A model generated the notes under the pieces. That model was given only the letters and a program-made list of their open reading frames with translations, did not search any database and had not been told where the DNA came from. 64,000 bases of DNA, taken from the NCBI RefSeq assembly GCF_002245495.1, contig NZ_NQJF01000008.1, forward strand, positions 1 through 64,000. Reading direction: 5' to 3'. This DNA comes from Oceanimonas baumannii. GTDB taxonomy: Bacteria > Pseudomonadota > Gammaproteobacteria > Enterobacterales > Aeromonadaceae. Each line of letters begins with the position of its first letter. Position 1 is the first letter of the stretch. The position numbers and the translations under genes are program-made. Positions 30,695-38,380 of this stretch are shown piece after piece.

Positions 30695-31423
30695 CTACTG
30701 CAGGTTCTCGCCGTAAAGCTTGATACCTTCATCAATGACCTGCTGCAGCACAACCCGGGCTTGCTCTTCGTCTATAGGCGCATCCCGTTTGGCAACATCA
30801 GCCAGAATAAATGACGTACGGTTATTTTTATTATCCTGCACTCCCCGAGCCACAATGCTCAGATCCGGATAAGCGCTATCCAGCACACAGGCTCCGACGG
30901 CAGCGGTTCCGGCCGGCAGTTCCTGCTCTGACACTTTTTTCGCTGCGGCAGCAGTTCCTTCCGGTACTTCCAGCTCTTTGGCCTGCACGGTTGCTTTCCA
31001 GCCATTAATCTGTTTCAGCGCGGCCGGATGAGAAGCAAGCAGAGTGATGGGCTGTTCACTTGCCACATCTTTGCTGTTCATCAACACACACATTTCAATC
31101 GGTGTCGTGATGAATCCTTTCAGCTCAGTCACCTGGTACTGCTCCATTGCATCCACGGTTGCCTGCACCAGTTTTCCATCAATGGTTGAATTTGCCACGG
31201 CAACAAATGCCAGCGCATTTTGCTCATCTGCCCGCTGGAATGCATTAGTGGGAGTACCGGAAAATTCGAGCTCTGACTGCAGGTGCGGAGATTGGCTGAA
31301 TAATTTATGAATCGCCGCATCGTTAAAGCTTCCTCGGGAAGCCTGAACATAAATAGTATCAGTGGCGGCCATGGCGCTGGCAGAGCAAATCAGGGCCGGT
31401 ATTATCCACAGTCGGTTAGTCAT
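30695..31423 (-). CDS. Secreted prephenate-dehydratase-like protein
   Basis: 242 aa with a signal peptide (cleavage near AMAA, residue 20). The mature part follows the PheA-type dehydratase domain. It has ASRGSFNDAAI (residues 29-38, compare G-x-x-GSFSHLA), VAVANSTIDGKLVQATVDAM (74-93, compare the P-I-ENS-x-x-G region), SHPAAL (131-136) and VQDNKNNRTSF (195-205, compare QDN-x-x-N-x-TRF). The catalytic TRF motif is TSF (203-205) and no ACT domain is present. It may therefore bind a ligand and not dehydrate prephenate. It stands alone between the CPXCG gene and ribE. Confidence 0.7.
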   Translation of the reverse strand: MTNRLWIIPALICSASAMAATDTIYVQASRGSFNDAAIHKLFSQSPHLQSELEFSGTPTNAFQRADEQNALAFVAVANSTIDGKLVQATVDAMEQYQVTELKGFITTPIEMCVLMNSKDVASEQPITLLASHPAALKQINGWKATVQAKELEVPEGTAAAAKKVSEQELPAGTAAVGACVLDSAYPDLSIVARGVQDNKNNRTSFILADVAKRDAPIDEEQARVVLQQVIDEGIKLYGENLQ

Positions 31424-31667
31424 CCTGTTTCCTTGGAGTGTCGAAATTTATTGGCCGTTCAGTATGTTAGAAAAAGTACGTGTTGCCTACTGCCAGAGCC
31501 ATGAAATGTGGCGTAATTGTGTGAACTGACTTTAATTTACCTCTTTTAACGTTACTTTGGTGATACTTTGGCCGAAATGAGTACTGAGTTTGACACCGAC
31601 GGTGAGCTGGAACTCCGGCTAATTGTTGTTTGGTAGCATTTGTATGTTGGCATAACCAGATAATAAA

Positions 31668-31687
31668 ACCACAGCTGCAGCTGTGGT
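31668..31687 (-). terminator. Palindromic terminator of ribE
   Basis: ACCACAGCTGCAGCTGTGGT is a perfect 20-base palindrome 10 bases after the ribE stop. On the minus strand it is followed by TTTATTA, giving a plausible Rho-independent terminator. Confidence 0.7.
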
Positions 31688-31697
31688 ACCGGTCAAT

Positions 31698-32303
31698 TCA
31701 GCGGCTGGACATTACCCTCTCCACTGTTTCTACAATGGCCTGTGTCTGTGGATCAACTTCAATATTAGCCCTGTATCCGGGTTGAACCGTGCCCAGGTTA
31801 GTCCTCGCCAGGGTTTCCGGAATAAGGTGTACTGAAAAACATGCTGGGGTAACGGCTCCCAATGTCAGACTAATACCATCAATACCGATATAACCTTTGG
31901 TAAACAGGAACTTTCCCAGCCCCTCAGGCACGGAAAAACGCAGCGTGGTATTGGTCTCGGTTTCAACACGCTCCAGCAATTCGCTCATGGCCATAATGTG
32001 GCCCGACATGGCATGACCGCCAATATCGTCTCCGAAACGAGCCGCTCGCTCCAGATTAACCAAATCGCCTGCTTTCAGATCGCCAAGATTGGTGATCTTC
32101 AGGGTTTCCTGCATCAGATCAAAACTCACTCGCTCACCATCAATCGCGGTCACGGTAAGGCAGCAGCCATTGTGCGCCACAGAAGCGCCCAGCGTCAGGC
32201 CCGGCAACATGGCCGCCGGCATGGCTATCACATGGGTCTGAAAGTCATTTTTTATTTTCAAATCCAGCAGGATTCCCTGCCCCTGAACAATTCCAGTAAA
32301 CAT
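31698..32303 (-). CDS. ribE: Riboflavin synthase
   Basis: 201-aa enzyme that converts two 6,7-dimethyl-8-ribityllumazine into riboflavin. It begins with the invariant MFTGIVQG and has two lumazine-binding repeats, the first with VAHNGCCLTVT and the second with GKFLFTKGYIGIDGISLT. The ATG at 32303 has AGGGGG upstream; the longer frame to 32351 is not supported. It diverges from the MATE transporter, as norM and the riboflavin synthase gene do in vibrios. No FMN riboswitch was seen in its leader. Confidence 0.95.
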   Translation of the reverse strand: MFTGIVQGQGILLDLKIKNDFQTHVIAMPAAMLPGLTLGASVAHNGCCLTVTAIDGERVSFDLMQETLKITNLGDLKAGDLVNLERAARFGDDIGGHAMSGHIMAMSELLERVETETNTTLRFSVPEGLGKFLFTKGYIGIDGISLTLGAVTPACFSVHLIPETLARTNLGTVQPGYRANIEVDPQTQAIVETVERVMSSR

Positions 32304-32467
32304 AACGTAACCCCCTAACAAACAGTTAAAAATAATGGGAATAAACGACATTAGCGGTTATATTTCCGGCGTAGGGGAAATTAAAAGTCACCCTGTTCCA
32401 CGTTTATTAACTCTGCAATGCCCGGTACATTTCTCCGTGCCGCTTGCCGCTTTCAAGTGAGAAAACC

Positions 32468-33856
32468 ATGTCGCTCTCTTCTTTCCTGCCAGAAACGCGT
32501 CATTTGCTGCGTTTGTGCGGCCCCATTCTGGTGGCTCAAGTAGCACAGACCACCATGAGCTTTGTTGATACGGTAATGGCCGGGCAGATCAGTGCCACCG
32601 ACATGGCAGCAGTGGCAGTGGCTACCAGTTTCTGGTTGCCGATTATTCTGTTGGTTCAGGGCGTAGTGATGGCACTGACGCCCATTATCTCGCAACTGAA
32701 CGGTGCCCGCCGGCAAAACGAGGTAGCCGGGGCCGTACATCAGGGCTTCTGGCTGACCCTGATGGTCATGATCCCCGCCTCTCTGGCCCTGTACTTTTCC
32801 CCCATGATACTGCACTGGATGGACATTGAGCCACTCCTGGCAGAAAAAACCACCGGCTATTTACACGGAATTCTCTGGGGTATGCCGGCCTATGCCCTGT
32901 ATCAGGTGCTGCGTAATTTCAGCGAAGGACTGTCACACACCAAGCCCACCATGATGATCGGATTTATCGGCCTTGGCATCAATGTGCCCGCCAATTATGT
33001 GCTGATCCATGGCAAATTCGGGTTACCTCAGTTGGGTGGTGTGGGCTGTGGCTACGCCTCGGCGCTGGTGTTCTGGGCCATGCTCATTGCCATGATTATT
33101 TATACACACCGTTCTGCCCTGCTGAGTCGGTTTGCCGTGTTTGCCACCCTCACCGCACCGGATATGGCCCGCATCGGCCGCATCTTCAGGCTGGGCTTTC
33201 CCATTGCCATGGCCATTTTCTGTGAAGTGACCCTGTTTACCGTGGTGGCATTGCTGCTGGCCCCGCTGGGCGCTGATGTCGTCGCCGGGCATCAGATAGC
33301 GATTAACTTTTCGAGCATTATTTTTATGCTGCCCCTCAGTCTGGGAATGGCGCTGACGATCCGGGTAGGCCACAGCCTGGGAGAAGGCCGGGCCGAACAG
33401 GCCAAAGTGGCCAGTATTGTCGGTATTGGTTTTGGCACCCTCACCGCCGTTCTGACTGCGGTGGGAACCGCCCTCGCCCGCGACTGGATCAGCGGTATCT
33501 ATACCGATGATACCTTTGTACTGGAGCTGGCAGCCAGCCTGTTGCTGCTCGCCTCACTGTATCAAATATCCGACTCGGTACAGGTCATCACTGCCGCAGC
33601 TCTACGGGGCTACAAAGACACTCAGGTGATTTTTTATATCACCCTGTTTGCTTACTGGTGCTGTGGTTTACCGATAGGAATGGTGCTGGGCCTTACCGAC
33701 TGGCTGGTGCCGGCCATGGGCCCCCACGGCTTCTGGATCGGTTTTCTGGTAGGCTTAACCATAGCGGCATTTTTACTGATCCGGCGGTTATACAGGATTT
33801 ATGAACAGGTCCATCATCGCGATTGTGCTGGTCTGCCTCTGGTTGACGGGCTGTAA
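32468..33856 (+). CDS. norM: MATE family multidrug efflux transporter NorM/MdtK
   Basis: 462-aa protein with twelve hydrophobic segments in two homologous halves, the MATE pattern. It exports drugs and dyes in exchange for sodium or protons. FVDTVMAGQISATDMAAVAVA near the N-terminus is the family signature. The ATG at 32468 is preferred over an in-frame TTG at 32444. The end overlaps the next gene by 56 bases. Confidence 0.93.
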   Translation: MSLSSFLPETRHLLRLCGPILVAQVAQTTMSFVDTVMAGQISATDMAAVAVATSFWLPIILLVQGVVMALTPIISQLNGARRQNEVAGAVHQGFWLTLMVMIPASLALYFSPMILHWMDIEPLLAEKTTGYLHGILWGMPAYALYQVLRNFSEGLSHTKPTMMIGFIGLGINVPANYVLIHGKFGLPQLGGVGCGYASALVFWAMLIAMIIYTHRSALLSRFAVFATLTAPDMARIGRIFRLGFPIAMAIFCEVTLFTVVALLLAPLGADVVAGHQIAINFSSIIFMLPLSLGMALTIRVGHSLGEGRAEQAKVASIVGIGFGTLTAVLTAVGTALARDWISGIYTDDTFVLELAASLLLLASLYQISDSVQVITAAALRGYKDTQVIFYITLFAYWCCGLPIGMVLGLTDWLVPAMGPHGFWIGFLVGLTIAAFLLIRRLYRIYEQVHHRDCAGLPLVDGL

Positions 33857-34823
33857 CGACCGGCAAACCTTAAAAACCTCCTTCACAACGTATCTCGCCA
33901 GGGTGGCCAGTGTGCTCGACACGGCTCCCCCTGAGCTGAGCCAGCCACCGCCCCTGCCCCCTCTGCCGGCACAACGGACTCTGCAACTGTCGCAACCCCG
34001 TGTCAGCGCCGGCCTGCTGGACACCCTGAAACTGGGTGAGTGCCGGCTGCTGACGCTGGTTGGTGAGCACAACAGTCCGGTCGGGAAGAGTCAGCAGGCC
34101 GGTGCCGTGTTCATGTATCATCTGCAGTTTCAGCAAGGTCTGAACGATTGCCTTTCCCGCAGTAACGATAAGGCCCTGCGCAGCTGGCTGACAGACTTGC
34201 AGCAGCAAAAGGCACCGCTGTTGCCCGGGTTTTACTGGAACATGATGGTCGCCGAGCCGGAGATACGCGCGGCGCTCACTCCCCGTCAGCGTCCGGCCAT
34301 GCCCGACTTTCAGGCCACCTATAATGCCTTTTCCCTGTTTGCGGCTCTGCAGTTATTGTCTCAGGCCCCAGCTTCAACCCCGGATGTAAACAGCGATGAG
34401 TTCACCGAACGGCTCAGCGGCTTGTATAACAACGACTATCTGGGCGAGCTGTATTATTCCCTGCACAGCGCCAGTCATTATCTGCACCAAAGCCTGCTAT
34501 TCCTTTCCCGGCTTGAGCAATTCAACTGTGGCCCTGCCGGGAAAGAAGACGCCAGACGGTTGCGCAATGCCATGGAGCACTACTATATCAAGGATATTCA
34601 GGCACAACTGACTGAACTCGACCGTCATTTTGTACGTCTTGCTCCGCTACTCGAGCAAAGTCTGATACCACCGCCGGCACGACAAGCCGAGGTCGCAGAA
34701 TATCGCCACTGGTATGCTTCAGGCCTGAACAGCCACATCTATCGCCGCTATCGTCAGCTTACGCTTGATCATGCAAAAGCCTGGCAACGCTTTCTGCACC
34801 GCTGTGATTTGCCCCCAGGTTGA
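33801..34823 (+). CDS. DUF3080-like lipoprotein
   Basis: 340 aa with a lipoprotein signal (MNRSIIAIVLVCLWLTGC, lipidated Cys18, Asn-Asp following). The mature protein opens with a Pro-rich stretch (SQPPPLPPLPAQ) and is otherwise helical. This matches my recollection of the DUF3080 family found next to norM in vibrios and relatives; function unknown. It starts inside the last 56 bases of norM, so the two are cotranscribed. Confidence 0.75.
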   Translation: MNRSIIAIVLVCLWLTGCNDRQTLKTSFTTYLARVASVLDTAPPELSQPPPLPPLPAQRTLQLSQPRVSAGLLDTLKLGECRLLTLVGEHNSPVGKSQQAGAVFMYHLQFQQGLNDCLSRSNDKALRSWLTDLQQQKAPLLPGFYWNMMVAEPEIRAALTPRQRPAMPDFQATYNAFSLFAALQLLSQAPASTPDVNSDEFTERLSGLYNNDYLGELYYSLHSASHYLHQSLLFLSRLEQFNCGPAGKEDARRLRNAMEHYYIKDIQAQLTELDRHFVRLAPLLEQSLIPPPARQAEVAEYRHWYASGLNSHIYRRYRQLTLDHAKAWQRFLHRCDLPPG

Positions 34824-34863
34824 GCAATTGTTCTCCATCCGGTTGTTATGGAACAAAAAATGC

Positions 34864-34892
34864 TTGCCCCCCCTGTCCCCCTTGGCTAGTAT
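34864..34892 (+). promoter_or_regulatory. Promoter of the tRNA-Val cluster
   Basis: TTGCCC (34864-34869) and TAGTAT (34887-34892) are separated by 17 bases. A GC-rich discriminator (ACGCAGCGCC) follows, typical of stable RNA promoters under stringent control. The first tRNA begins 22 bases after the -10 element. Confidence 0.75.
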
Positions 34893-34914
34893 ACGCAGCG
34901 CCTGAAGGCATTGT

Positions 34915-34991
34915 GCGTTCTTAGCTCAGTTGGTTAGAGCACCACCTTGACATGGTGGGGGTCGGTGGTTCGAATCCACTAGAACGCACCA
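34915..34991 (+). tRNA. tRNA-Val (GAC), copy 1
   Basis: 77 bases including the encoded CCA. The acceptor stem is GCGTTCT/AGAACGC, the D arm AGCTCAGTTGGTTAGAGC and the anticodon loop TTGACAT with anticodon GAC at its centre; the T arm contains GGTTCGAATCC. It is identical to copy 3. Confidence 0.97.
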
Positions 34992-35004
34992 GATTTTATG
35001 TTTT

Positions 35005-35081
35005 GCGTCCTTAGCTCAGTTGGTTAGAGCACTACCTTGACATGGTAGGGGTCGGTGGTTCGAATCCACTAGGACGCACCA
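35005..35081 (+). tRNA. tRNA-Val (GAC), copy 2
   Basis: 77 bases with CCA. It differs from copies 1 and 3 only at paired positions: GCGTCC/GGACGC in the acceptor stem and CTACC/GGTAG in the anticodon stem. Both changes keep the pairing, so this gene is under selection for function. Anticodon GAC. Confidence 0.97.
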
Positions 35082-35089
35082 ATTATTCC

Positions 35090-35166
35090 GCGTTCTTAGC
35101 TCAGTTGGTTAGAGCACCACCTTGACATGGTGGGGGTCGGTGGTTCGAATCCACTAGAACGCACCA
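35090..35166 (+). tRNA. tRNA-Val (GAC), copy 3
   Basis: 77 bases with CCA, identical to copy 1. It lies eight bases after copy 2 and is followed by a strong terminator, so the three genes form one transcription unit. Confidence 0.97.
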
Positions 35167-35172
35167 GATTGC

Positions 35173-35205
35173 AAAGCCCGCTCAAATGAGCGGGCTTTTT
35201 TATTT
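35173..35205 (+). terminator. Terminator of the tRNA-Val operon
   Basis: AAAGCCCGCTC-AAAT-GAGCGGGCTTT with a long T-rich tail begins seven bases after the last tRNA. It is a strong Rho-independent terminator. Confidence 0.92.
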
Positions 35206-35776
35206 CACCTATTCTGCTGTACTCCCCGCAAGGCTGGCGAACGTGTCGCGGCCTATTTCACTCAGGTTTACTCCCCCTGAAGCCGCTGCATTTGCCAGTT
35301 GCTCAGCCACCATATGCCCGTATCGCCAGCCAGGAGAAAAATCAAGCCGGGCTTCAGGCGGCCCGGCAGCAAGTAAGCATCAACAGCAGAACACCGTCGA
35401 TTCGGTGCAGTAACTTACCACATCAGGAAATATAGCTTCATTCCGGATCATTTTTACAGCTCATACCCGCGATCCCTGAGAGGCTGATGCCCGTCATTTC
35501 TGTTCCTGATTGACATTAAAGAGCGGCACCACAAGCCTGGTCAGGTGATAATTAGTTTCACTCACATGAATGTTGGCATAACAAGGTATTATTACCGCCT
35601 GCCGATCCAGGTTTATCGTCTGCAAACGGCCATAAAAAACACGGTATCGTATTGCCGGGTTGAGCCGGACCAAACTGAACATTGAAAGGTTGTCATTTTA
35701 TCCTTATTACATTTTATTCACACTGGCAGTCACTTAGCGATAAGCGCCAATAACAAAAGTCTGAGAGAGTGCTGCA
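35206..35776. other. 570-base gap between the tRNA cluster and the aminotransferase gene
   Basis: No convincing gene. Short frames exist on both strands, including a 62-codon one on the minus strand at 35494-35682, but it has no ribosome-binding site and matches nothing I know. The last 80 bases are AT-rich and probably hold the promoter of the aminotransferase gene. Confidence 0.5.
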
Positions 35777-37099
35777 ATGAACCATCAATCACTGAATGCT
35801 CACTGGATGCCCTTTACGCCCAACAAGGGCTTTAAAGCCAGCCCCCGCATGTTAACCGGGGCCAAAGGCATGTACTGGACCACAGATGATAATCGTCAGG
35901 TTCTCGACATGACTGCAGGCCTGTGGTGCAGCAACGCCGGTCATGGCCATCCGCACATTGCCGAAGCCATCGGCCGTCAGGCACGGGAGCTGGACTACGC
36001 CCCCTGCTTTGGCTTTGGTCATCCGCTGTCCTTTGAACTTTCCGAGCGCCTTGCCTCCCTGGCTCCGGGTAACCTGAACCGGGTGTTCTACACCAACTCA
36101 GGCTCAGAGTCGGTAGAAACCGCCCTGAAAATGGCCCTGGCCTATCACCATGCCAAAGGAGATACCGGCCGGCAGCTGTTTATCGGCCGGGAACGCGGTT
36201 ATCACGGCGTGAACTTCGGGGGCATCTCGGTAGGTGGCATTACCGGCAACTACAAGGCCTTTGGACAGTGGCTGCCCACTGATCACCTGTCCCATACTCA
36301 GGACTTGTCCCGAAACGCCTTTTCCCGCGGTCTGCCTCTCCATGGCGGTGTGGAAATGGCCAACGAGCTTGAAAAGCTGATCAATCTGCACGACGCCAGC
36401 CGCATTGCTGCCGTGATCATCGAGCCCATTACCGGAGCAGGAGGCGTACTTCCGCCGCCGGTAGGTTATCTGAAACGCATTCGCGAAATCTGCGATAAGC
36501 ACGGCATTGTGCTTATCTTTGACGAGGTGATCTGTGGTTTTGGCCGTACCGGCAACGTGTTTGCCAGCCAGACCTTTGATGTGCTGCCAGATATCATGAC
36601 CACGGCCAAGGGACTGACCAACGGGGCTGCCCCCATGGGTGCCGTACTGGCCGGTGATCATATTCACGATGCCGTTGTGGAAGCCAGCGCCAGCGGCGTA
36701 GAGTTTTACCATGGCTATACCTATTCAGCGCATCCGCTAGCCTGTGCTGCTGCCATGGCAACCCTCGATGTCTATGAACAGGAAGGTCTGTATCAGCGCG
36801 GCGCCGCTGACGGTGAAATAAGTCAGTACTTTGAACGGGGTCTGCACAGTCTGAAAGGCTTGCCTGGCGTCATCGATATTCGTAACTATTCACTGATTGC
36901 CGCAGTCGAGTTTGAAGCACCGGCTGGCAAGGCTGGCAGTACCGGTCCTGGTGTTCAGAGCAATGCCTGGGAACAGGGACTGATGTTACGCTCGCTGGGT
37001 GATGCCATTGCCATGTCTCCTCCCCTGATCCTGGAGAAAGAACATGTGGATCAGACCATCGGCATTCTGGAACGTTGCATTCGCCAGCAGTTCAGCTGA
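35777..37099 (+). CDS. Omega-amino acid:pyruvate aminotransferase (beta-alanine--pyruvate type)
   Basis: 440-aa class III PLP aminotransferase. The N-terminus LNAHWMPFTPNKGFKASPRM is typical of the beta-alanine/omega-amino acid:pyruvate enzymes. TNSGSESVETALKMA binds the cofactor phosphate, and IFDEVICGFGRTG holds the ring-binding aspartate. TTAKGLTNGAAPMGAV carries the PLP lysine. It transfers amino groups from beta-alanine or related amines to pyruvate. It is monocistronic, with its own terminator and no malonate-semialdehyde dehydrogenase gene beside it, so the physiological amine is uncertain. Confidence 0.87.
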   Translation: MNHQSLNAHWMPFTPNKGFKASPRMLTGAKGMYWTTDDNRQVLDMTAGLWCSNAGHGHPHIAEAIGRQARELDYAPCFGFGHPLSFELSERLASLAPGNLNRVFYTNSGSESVETALKMALAYHHAKGDTGRQLFIGRERGYHGVNFGGISVGGITGNYKAFGQWLPTDHLSHTQDLSRNAFSRGLPLHGGVEMANELEKLINLHDASRIAAVIIEPITGAGGVLPPPVGYLKRIREICDKHGIVLIFDEVICGFGRTGNVFASQTFDVLPDIMTTAKGLTNGAAPMGAVLAGDHIHDAVVEASASGVEFYHGYTYSAHPLACAAAMATLDVYEQEGLYQRGAADGEISQYFERGLHSLKGLPGVIDIRNYSLIAAVEFEAPAGKAGSTGPGVQSNAWEQGLMLRSLGDAIAMSPPLILEKEHVDQTIGILERCIRQQFS

Positions 37100-37110
37100 C
37101 CGGTCCAAAT

Positions 37111-37141
37111 AAAAGAGGCTGCCACAGGCAGCCTCTTTCTA
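37111..37141. terminator. Terminator between the aminotransferase gene and azoR
   Basis: AAAAGAGGCTGCC-ACA-GGCAGCCTCTTTCT forms a strong stem between two convergent genes and can act on both strands. Confidence 0.87.
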
Positions 37142-37147
37142 TTGCGG

Positions 37148-37738
37148 TTAATGTGCAGCCAGCCGGCTCAGATGGGCCTTGGCATTATTAAGCTCCTGCT
37201 CCCGCAGGCTTCCGCCCATGCCCATGCCTTCTGCATAGACAAACTCCACCTCAGTGATACCCAGAAAGCCCAGAATGGTTCTCATATAAGGAGTGATGAA
37301 ATCCTGTGGCGTATCTTTGTGCAAACCGCCCCGGGTGGTGATGACCACGACCTTCTTGTTTGTTAACAGGCCTTCAGACCCCTTGTCGGTATAACGGAAA
37401 GTCACCCCGGCCCGGCACACCAGGTCAATCCAGGCTTTCAACTGTGCCGGTACATGAAAATTATACATGGGGGCAGCAATAACAATGTGCTCGGCGGCTT
37501 TCAGCTCATCAATCAACTGATCCGACAGCGCCAGCAGATGACGCTGTTGCTCATCCAGGTTCTCTCCTCCGCGCAATGCCTGAGCCCCCCTGCCATCAAG
37601 CACAGGAAGCGGAATGGCAGCCAAATCACGAACGTTCAGGTTCGGCTCATCCAGCTGTGCAATATAATGATCCGTCAGCATTCCCGATGCGGAATCTTCT
37701 CCGAGAATACTGGATTTGAGGATCAATGTTTTACTCAT
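37148..37738 (-). CDS. azoR: FMN-dependent NADH-azoreductase
   Basis: 196-aa flavodoxin-like quinone/azo reductase. The FMN phosphate loop is near the N-terminus (ILKSSILGEDSASGML), and APMYNFHVPAQLKAWIDLVCRAGVTFRY and TTRGG are the flavin-contact motifs. It probably reduces quinones during thiol or electrophile stress. AAGGAG lies eight bases before the ATG at 37738; the longer frame to 37822 is rejected. Confidence 0.93.
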   Translation of the reverse strand: MSKTLILKSSILGEDSASGMLTDHYIAQLDEPNLNVRDLAAIPLPVLDGRGAQALRGGENLDEQQRHLLALSDQLIDELKAAEHIVIAAPMYNFHVPAQLKAWIDLVCRAGVTFRYTDKGSEGLLTNKKVVVITTRGGLHKDTPQDFITPYMRTILGFLGITEVEFVYAEGMGMGGSLREQELNNAKAHLSRLAAH

Positions 37739-37822
37739 GAAATACGCTCCTTGGCACAGAATATCGTCAAAAAGAAAGTGCAGAAATACTGAACAAACAT
37801 TCTTATGTCTGAATGAATGCAT

Positions 37823-38380
37823 ATAAGAGTAAGAAAAGAGGAGCCAAATTTAAACGATAAATTGAAGGTCAAGTCATTCAAAATAATCGAACAAGAGATT
37901 ATACGTAACGTTTACGTCAAGGTAAGATTATGTGACAGATAAAAGAAAACCCTCGGCTGGCGAGGGTCAAACAAACGGAAACGTGCTTAAACAGAGCTAT
38001 GCACCTCACCTGAAAACTTGCTCTAATTGGCTACAACAAATGTTCAGACCATGATGCTCGTTCAATGTAACCGGAGCAAAATGTGAAGTCAACGTAAAAA
38101 AAACAGAAAGAACGCCAGATATCACACCCCGGAAGCACCTTTACGTTAACGTTACAGTAAGGAAGCTCATTCTCTCTGTTCATTTCCCGGTGCCATCCCT
38201 GGCAGCCCGCTTGCAGCTCACTCCGAAACTGCTTCTCAATTAAACAAATGTCAGTTTTTTCCGTGTCTTACACGAGCACAATGACAAAACCATGACTAAC
38301 CTTATCAACAAGGAAATGAAATGTGTGTGCGCACGGCTCTGTCATTTAAATGAGCCAAAGGTAAATCAGGGGGAATGACC
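37823..38380. other. Long intergenic region upstream of prkA
   Basis: About 550 bases without a gene, AT-richer than its surroundings. It holds two ACGT-type palindromes (37903-37917 and 38141-38155). A stem with CCCTCGGCTGGCGAGGG near 37951-37967 and the AGGGGG ribosome site of prkA are also present. A long regulated leader or promoter region for prkA is likely. Confidence 0.5.
37903..37917. promoter_or_regulatory. ACGTAA-N3-TTACGT palindrome
   Basis: ACGTAACGTTTACGT is a perfect inverted repeat with six-base arms. A related ACGTTAACGT palindrome lies at 38143-38152 in the same intergenic region. The motif resembles sites described for MerR-family LiuR regulators of branched-chain amino acid breakdown, as I recall them. 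It may act on azoR or prkA. Confidence 0.35.

Noticed and set aside
32304..32467. Possible FMN riboswitch before ribE
   Set aside because: The conserved RFN element sequences are not present in the leader on either strand.
31644..35582. ATGTTGGCATAAC occurs at 31644-31656 and again at 35570-35582, each time in a frame that reads YANI on the minus strand
   Set aside because: A 13-base match is expected many times by chance in 64 kb, and the flanks do not align well. Not treated as a repeat family.
35494..35682. 62-codon minus-strand frame in the gap after the tRNA cluster
   Set aside because: No ribosome-binding site, no recognisable motif, and an isolated position. Too weak to list as a gene.
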